From Acidimicrobiia bacterium (GTDB lineage: Bacteria > Actinomycetota > Acidimicrobiia > Acidimicrobiales > SZUA-35), in contig JAOUGG010000059.1 in the NCBI GenBank assembly GCA_029857855.1, forward strand, positions 1-9,506: 9,506 nucleotides of DNA, given 5' to 3'. Numbering within the stretch: position 1 is the stretch's first letter; the number at the start of each line of letters is the position of its first letter. Of this stretch, positions 6,101 through 9,506 are shown one piece after another. The notes beneath the pieces were generated by a model, which was not told the DNA's origin, ran no database searches, and saw only the letters and a program-made list of their open reading frames with translations. The translations under genes and the position numbers were made by a program.

Positions 6101-6574
6101 TCACGCTCGTCTCCGGCGCTGCAGATGGATGTGGGCCTTGGCCGCTCCCCAGGTGATACCGAGCTCGTGGACCTCGGGGCCGAAGTCGGCGAAACTGCCG
6201 GGCGTCAGGTCGAAAAGGTCGTCGGGGTGCAGGCGGCGGGCGTCACGATCCCGATCGACCGGTGCGACCCCGAGCCCGCTCAGGATGCCGGTCGGATACG
6301 CCGAGGCGGCTCGCAGGATGCTGAGGGGATTGGTCCACTGATCATCGAGATCGCGGGCAAGGAGATCACGCAATCGGCCACCGATGTCGGCCACGGCCGC
6401 CTTGCCGGCCTCCTCGATCCGGGCGTTGAGTGTCGCCGAAGCTTCGTTGTCCAACAAGCCCGGCGACACATATCGCTCGACCGACGCCCGGACCCACGAC
6501 GGCAGCGCGGCCTCAACGGCCGAGGCCAGATCTGAGCCGTAGCGGTGGAACAGATCGTCGTCGCTTTCGACCAC
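6101..6574 (-). CDS. Conserved-looking hypothetical protein, 157 aa
   Basis: I do not recognise a named family. The protein is soluble, with an acidic helical N-terminal half (DLASAVEAALPSWVRASVERYV at 15-36; ATLNARIEEAGKAAVADIGGRLRDLLARDLDDQ at 47-79), then WTNPLSILRAASAYPTGILSGLGVAPVDRD (80-109), DDLFDLTPGSFADF (118-131), ELGITWGAAKAHIH (137-150) and a basic tail LQRRRRA. There is no signal peptide or membrane segment. The GTG at 6574 comes 9 nt after the stop of the S1-domain gene with no -10 box, so it is an operon member. The last codons form part of the 45-bp repeat, so the basic tail may have been shaped by that repeat. The patterned, low-gap composition and operon position support a real gene. 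Confidence 0.75.
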   Translation of the reverse strand: MVESDDDLFHRYGSDLASAVEAALPSWVRASVERYVSPGLLDNEASATLNARIEEAGKAAVADIGGRLRDLLARDLDDQWTNPLSILRAASAYPTGILSGLGVAPVDRDRDARRLHPDDLFDLTPGSFADFGPEVHELGITWGAAKAHIHLQRRRRA

Positions 6575-6583
6575 GAGGTCCGA

Positions 6584-7831
6584 TCAGCCCTGGTATTCGG
6601 CGGCTCGTCGGATCGACAGTTCGACCCGTCGCCGCCCCGGGTCGACCGAGAGCACCTTCACCCGAACCTCGTCGCCGGGGGCGACGATCGACTCCGGCGT
6701 CGACACCCGATACTCGGCCATCTCCGACAGATGGACAAGCCCTTCGAACCCGCTGATCAGCACGAAGGCGCCGAAGTCGACGAGACGGGACACCTCGCCG
6801 ACAACGATCGAGCCCACGTCGATCGCCTCGAGCGGATCGGGGGTCGTCTGGCGTATCGACAGGCTGATCCGCCGCTTCTTGACCTTGATGTCGAGCACCT
6901 TGACCTCGACCTCGTCGCCGACGTTGACCACATCCGACGGCTTCGACACCCGGTACCAGCTCAACTCCGAGAGGTGGACCAGGCCGGAGACACCGCCGAT
7001 GTCAACGAAGGCGCCGTAGTCGGCCAGTGACTGGACACGACCCTTGCGAACCTCGCCGACGGTGATCGACGAGATCAGCTCCTGCCGCTCCCGACGTTGA
7101 ACCTTCTGCAGCAGCGCCCGGCGGCTCAGAACCAGCTTCTCCCGCCGGGGATCGATTTCGAGGATCTTCAGTTCGAGCGTCTCCCCGACGTACGAGGTGA
7201 GGTCGCGAACCGGCTCGAGTTCCAGATGGGAGGCGGGCACGAAACCACGGACGCCGGCATCGACCACAACGCCCTTTTTCGAGGTCGACACCACCCGGCA
7301 CCGCACAATCTCACCTGATGCGGCCTGCTGGCCGAGCTTGTCCCATGCCTGGCGTTTGAGTGCCCAAACCCGCGACAGCACCACCCGATTCTTCGGGTCC
7401 TCGCGGGCCAGCTCGGCCCCGAAAGCACGATCCCCGACCGACAGCACGGAAGACGGTTCCTCGTTGTGCAGGCCGAAGTTTCGGCGGCTGATAACGGCTG
7501 GCCGACCGTCGTCGAGGAGCAGGTCGACCGATTCGCTGGACACCTGGGTGACAACGCCCTCGACGACCCGACCCGGAGCGGTAGGCTCCGGCGTCGGCAT
7601 CCGGGTCGGGGGCGGAGGAACCGGCGTCTCGGGCGGTTTCGCAGCGCCGGTGGAAGCCGGAGGTGGCGGTGGCGGTGCCGGCGCCTCCGTTGTTTTCGCG
7701 CCGTCGGTGGGAGCCGGAGGTGGCACCGGCATCTCCGAGCGCGATTCATGATGCGAATGGGCGTCGTCTGTGAGCCGCGACTCCACGTCACTGCGGTCGG
7801 CGGGCCCATCTGGTTGGGCAAGGCCGCTCAT
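6584..7831 (-). CDS. RNA-binding protein with four S1 domains and a proline-rich N-terminus (RpsA-like)
   Basis: The 415-aa protein starts with a disordered region (1-85) containing three related Pro-rich blocks (MPVPPPAPTDGAK, APAPPPPPPASTGAAK, TPVPPPPTRMP). Four S1 OB-fold repeats follow: about 87-155 (degenerate), 172-238 (KGVVVDAGVRGFVPASHL), 258-327 (DYGAFVDIGGVSGLVHLSELSW) and 339-408 (DFGAFVLISGFEGLVHLSEMAEY). Repeats 3 and 4 carry the full RNA-binding signature. Ribosomal protein S1 and its paralogues bind mRNA at the 30S platform. The typical actinobacterial RpsA (around 480 aa) lacks such a tail and has a different first domain, so this is more likely a paralogue than the main rpsA, though I cannot check the rest of the genome. 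The ATG at 7831 has a -10 box exactly 6 nt before it. It heads the operon that ends with the NUDIX gene. Confidence 0.85.
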   Translation of the reverse strand: MSGLAQPDGPADRSDVESRLTDDAHSHHESRSEMPVPPPAPTDGAKTTEAPAPPPPPPASTGAAKPPETPVPPPPTRMPTPEPTAPGRVVEGVVTQVSSESVDLLLDDGRPAVISRRNFGLHNEEPSSVLSVGDRAFGAELAREDPKNRVVLSRVWALKRQAWDKLGQQAASGEIVRCRVVSTSKKGVVVDAGVRGFVPASHLELEPVRDLTSYVGETLELKILEIDPRREKLVLSRRALLQKVQRRERQELISSITVGEVRKGRVQSLADYGAFVDIGGVSGLVHLSELSWYRVSKPSDVVNVGDEVEVKVLDIKVKKRRISLSIRQTTPDPLEAIDVGSIVVGEVSRLVDFGAFVLISGFEGLVHLSEMAEYRVSTPESIVAPGDEVRVKVLSVDPGRRRVELSIRRAAEYQG

Positions 7832-7837
7832 GGACCC

Positions 7838-7843
7838 AGAGTA
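7838..7843 (-). promoter_or_regulatory. Start-proximal -10 box (TACTCT) of the S1-gene operon
   Basis: On the minus strand TACTCT is followed by six bases (GGGTCC) and then the ATG, so the A of the start codon is the predicted first transcribed base. This promoter would serve the operon from the S1-domain gene to the NUDIX gene. No good -35 is seen at 17 nt. The 79-bp gap to the chdC end shows no clear terminator. Confidence 0.6.
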
Positions 7844-7910
7844 GGCGTGATCGCGGTGATTTGTTGAGCTGGTGGCTACATAAGGCTCGGTCGACGGCCC
7901 GGATTCGGCG

Positions 7911-8603
7911 CTACTGGATTCCGACCGTGGTCAGGACGTGATCGGCTGGAGCCACCAGACCGGTGTAGAACGGGCCGAATTCGGCGTACACAGCCGAGGC
8001 CTCGTCGTAGCGCATGGTGTAGACGACCTCTTTGAGGTCGTCGGGATGCTCGGCGAACAGGGTGACCCCCCACTCGAAGTCATCGATACCGGTCGATGCG
8101 GTGATGAGCTGCACGAGACGCCCGGCGAACTTGCGGCCGCTGGCACCGTGCTCGTACATGAGCTCCTTCCGCCGGTCGAAGTCGGTGGTGAACCAGTTCT
8201 GACCTGGGTTGCGCCGCTTGCTCATGGGATAGAAGCACCATGCCGGCTTGCCCTCCGGCGGCAGCTGGGGGTAAAGCCGATCCTGTTTCATCTGATCGGG
8301 CAGGCCAGCAGCGTATTCGCTGATCTCGGTGACCGACAGGTAGCTGTCGACGACATCGAGGCCCGCCTCGGTCAGCTCGGTCTGGAGGTGGCGCAGCGCC
8401 CACAGATCGTCGTTGAGCGCCATGACCACCAGGTCGGCCTTGTGACCGAGGATGGCGGCGGTGACCACCTGGGTTCCCTGCTCGGTCGCCTTCTCCACCG
8501 CGTCGAGGACGGCGTTGCGATCGACAAGGCTAGGCGTGCGCGGCCGCTTGCAGAACAGGTGCACGACACCGAGGCCGACGGAAAGCTTGGAGGATCCAGT
8601 CAC
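7911..8603 (-). CDS. chdC: Coproheme decarboxylase (ChdC/HemQ, chlorite dismutase family)
   Basis: The 230-aa protein would decarboxylate two propionates of iron-coproporphyrin III with hydrogen peroxide, giving haem b, the last step of the coproporphyrin-dependent pathway. The signature is clear: YPMSKRR (125-131), NWFTTDFDRRKELMYEHGASGRKFAG (136-161), QLITASTGIDDFEWGVTLF (165-183) and YDEASAVYAEFGPFYTGLV (199-217). Tyr125 with Lys129 matches the catalytic Tyr/Lys spacing of Firmicutes enzymes; His152, 27 residues later, matches the proximal haem ligand; Gln165 sits at the distal Gln spacing, 40 residues after the Tyr. No His occurs between 72 and 152, where actinobacterial enzymes carry a distal His. 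The GTG start has a -10 box 6 nt upstream. The gene follows fdhD by 33 bp but seems to have its own promoter. Confidence 0.95.
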   Translation of the reverse strand: MTGSSKLSVGLGVVHLFCKRPRTPSLVDRNAVLDAVEKATEQGTQVVTAAILGHKADLVVMALNDDLWALRHLQTELTEAGLDVVDSYLSVTEISEYAAGLPDQMKQDRLYPQLPPEGKPAWCFYPMSKRRNPGQNWFTTDFDRRKELMYEHGASGRKFAGRLVQLITASTGIDDFEWGVTLFAEHPDDLKEVVYTMRYDEASAVYAEFGPFYTGLVAPADHVLTTVGIQ

Positions 8604-8609
8604 CCTGTC

Positions 8610-8615
8610 AGTCTA
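8610..8615 (-). promoter_or_regulatory. Start-proximal -10 box (TAGACT) of chdC
   Basis: TAGACT on the minus strand is followed by six bases (GACAGG) and the GTG start of chdC, predicting a leaderless message. It lies within the 33-bp gap after fdhD, so the matching -35 would fall at the very end of fdhD. Confidence 0.6.
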
Positions 8616-8636
8616 GGAGCGTCGGCTCCCGGCCGA

Positions 8637-9437
8637 TCAAACCAGTTCGGCCGGGCTGTAGAGTGTGGCGTTACCGCCCCGGGTGAAGCCCATGACTGTG
8701 AGCCCGGCCCGGCGGGCGGTGGCGACGGCCAGGGCGGAGGGCCCGGACACGGAGACCAGTGCCGTGAATCCACCGGCCCACGCCTTCTGCACCATCTCGA
8801 ACGAAGCCCGCCCGCTGACCACCAGGGCCAGCTCGTGGGCCGGCAATCGCCCATCGAGGAGCAGGCGGCCGACGACCTTGTCGACCGCGTTGTGGCGGCC
8901 GATGTCCTCCCGGATCACCAGCGGGTCACCATTGCGGTCGATGGCGGCCGCGGCGTGAACCGAGCCGGTGGTGTCGAACAGTGGCTGGGAGGATCGGAGC
9001 CGGTCGGGCGCCGCGGCCAGCGTGGCCAGGTCCCACGGCTCGTAGGCGGGCAACACCCGCAGGCGTTCGGTGAGCGTCTCGATCGCCTCGGTACCGCAGA
9101 TCCCGCACGACGAGGAGATGGAACCGAGGCGGGCGGTCGGTTCCGGCACCCGGCCACCTGTCTCGACGGTCACGGCGTTGAACTCGGAGTCGATGGGCGA
9201 GCCGGTCCCGCAGTAGCGGATCCCGACGATGTCGCCCGGACCGAGCATGCCCTCGGAAAGTAGAAAGCCGGCGGCAAGCTCGAAGTCGTGCCCGGGAGTA
9301 CGCATCGTCGACGACACGACATGGCCGTCGAGGTCGACCCTCAGAGGCTCCTCGACGATCAGCTCGTCGGGTTGGCGGCCACCGAGGTCGCCGTCGAAGG
9401 CTCTGGTGAACACCGGCTGGGAGCGAGAACGAACCAC
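8637..9437 (-). CDS. fdhD: Formate dehydrogenase accessory sulfurtransferase FdhD
   Basis: The 266-aa cytoplasmic protein passes sulfur from a cysteine desulfurase to the Mo-bis-MGD cofactor of formate dehydrogenase, which needs it for activity. The active-site CGIC (111-114) matches the Cys-x-x-Cys of FdhD. Other family motifs are MRTPGHDFELAAGFLLSEGM (45-64), TGSVHAAA (157-164), REDIGRHNAVDKVVG (176-190), VSGRASFEMVQKA (207-219) and GFTRGGNATLY (250-260). Length is normal. The start is the GTG at 9437, with a -10 box 7 nt before it; the protein begins VRSRSQPVFTRAFDG. No formate dehydrogenase subunit is in the window, so its client lies elsewhere, perhaps upstream beyond 9506. An AT-rich palindrome overlaps the likely -35 region and may control it. 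Confidence 0.96.
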   Translation of the reverse strand: MVRSRSQPVFTRAFDGDLGGRQPDELIVEEPLRVDLDGHVVSSTMRTPGHDFELAAGFLLSEGMLGPGDIVGIRYCGTGSPIDSEFNAVTVETGGRVPEPTARLGSISSSCGICGTEAIETLTERLRVLPAYEPWDLATLAAAPDRLRSSQPLFDTTGSVHAAAAIDRNGDPLVIREDIGRHNAVDKVVGRLLLDGRLPAHELALVVSGRASFEMVQKAWAGGFTALVSVSGPSALAVATARRAGLTVMGFTRGGNATLYSPAELV

Positions 9438-9444
9438 ACCGCCA

Positions 9445-9450
9445 AGTCTA
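9445..9450 (-). promoter_or_regulatory. Start-proximal -10 box (TAGACT) of fdhD
   Basis: TAGACT, identical to the chdC box, ends 7 nt before the fdhD GTG. Transcription would begin at or one base before the start codon. The -35 position (about 9468-9473) reads CTTTGG and touches the palindrome. Confidence 0.55.
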
Positions 9451-9470
9451 CGGCCGCCCCCAGCCCCCCA

Positions 9471-9489
9471 AAGATTTGCTACAAATCTT
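9471..9489. promoter_or_regulatory. AT-rich perfect palindrome, candidate operator upstream of fdhD
   Basis: AAGATTTG (9471-9478), the spacer CTA, and CAAATCTT (9482-9489) form a perfect 8-bp inverted repeat; flanking CCA and GGG nearly extend it. It stands out against very GC-rich surroundings and lies about 20-40 nt before the fdhD -10 box on the minus strand. Neither strand has a T tract after it, which argues against a terminator. It could instead control, or be the end of, a gene beyond the window. Confidence 0.5.
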
Positions 9490-9506
9490 GGGTTAGGGGA
9501 TGCGGT

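Larger units (their letters stand above)
6005..6115. repeat. 45-bp tandem repeat, about 2.5 copies, at a gene junction
   Basis: The unit starts at 6005, 6050 and 6095; the first two copies appear identical over 45 bp and the third matches for 21 bp. The period is 15 codons. Read on the minus strand, each unit carries a purine-rich GGAGGCGGAGG stretch, an ATG opening a mini-ORF (MNKGRRRA, stop) and a GTGA stop/start overlap. The repeat begins inside the last codons of the 157-aa gene (6101-6574), whose own end (RRRRA, stop) resembles the mini-ORF end, and finishes just before the ATG of the receiver-like gene. Confidence 0.93.

Noticed and set aside
6003..6104. GTG at 6104 as start of the receiver-like protein
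   Set aside because: It would add a repetitive Gly/Glu-rich extension made entirely of the 45-bp repeat. It remains possible because it overlaps the upstream stop as GTGA, but the ATG at 6002 begins the non-repetitive protein.
6005..6115. Tandem repeat as a CRISPR array
   Set aside because: The units are directly adjacent with no spacers and have a 15-codon period within a gene junction.
7938..9263. Long plus-strand open frame (441 codons) opposite chdC and fdhD
   Set aside because: It spans two well-defined genes on the other strand and the gap between them, and has no recognisable domain; it is a codon-bias shadow.
9471..9489. Palindrome as a rho-independent terminator
   Set aside because: It is followed by G-rich sequence in both directions rather than a T tract, and the stem is short and AT-rich.

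Overview
The window is about 9.5 kb of densely coding, GC-rich DNA that looks like chromosomal core from a high-GC actinobacterium. A deep-branching Acidimicrobiia-type lineage is my best guess (inference). The reasons are the strong GC3 bias with long antisense shadow frames, a PAC2-family protein, an actinobacterial-style coproheme decarboxylase, many GTG starts, and transcription units whose -10 box (TANNNT) lies 5-7 nt before the start codon, which predicts leaderless mRNAs. I see no phage, transposon, CRISPR, tRNA or rRNA.

Layout. (1) 1-1016, plus strand: 3' part of a PQQ-type glucose/sorbosone (aldose sugar) dehydrogenase, cut by the window edge. (2) 1017-1262: non-coding, holding a TATACT -10 box, two hairpins with C-containing loops and a textbook intrinsic terminator. 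Together they look like a roughly 100-nt small RNA gene. A triplicated heptamer follows at the end of the next gene. (3) 1263-1700 (minus) and 1792-2637 (plus): a GNAT acetyltransferase and a PAC2-family protein, divergently transcribed from a 91-bp intergenic region with a start-proximal -10 box in each direction. (4) 7831 down to 2680, minus strand: a probable five-gene operon, namely a four-S1-domain RNA-binding protein with a proline-rich N-terminus, an uncharacterised 157-aa protein, a small receiver-like protein, GlnD (PII uridylyltransferase/uridylyl-removing enzyme), and a YjhB-type NUDIX hydrolase. Junctions are 9 nt, a 45-bp tandem-repeat zone, a GTGA overlap, and 6 nt. (5) 9437 down to 7911, minus strand: fdhD (formate dehydrogenase sulfurtransferase) and chdC/hemQ (coproheme decarboxylase), each with its own start-proximal -10 box. 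An AT-rich perfect palindrome lies upstream of fdhD.

How the parts fit. The operon joins translation-type RNA binding (S1), nitrogen-status signalling (GlnD with two ACT domains), a small receiver-like protein and nucleotide clean-up (NUDIX). fdhD and chdC serve molybdenum-enzyme maturation and haem synthesis. Most genes are ordinary housekeeping types. The less ordinary signals are the candidate small RNA, the consistent leaderless promoter geometry at all five transcription-unit starts, the 45-bp repeat that duplicates a gene junction with 8-residue mini-ORFs, the palindrome upstream of fdhD, and a ChdC that lacks any histidine where the actinobacterial distal histidine is expected.
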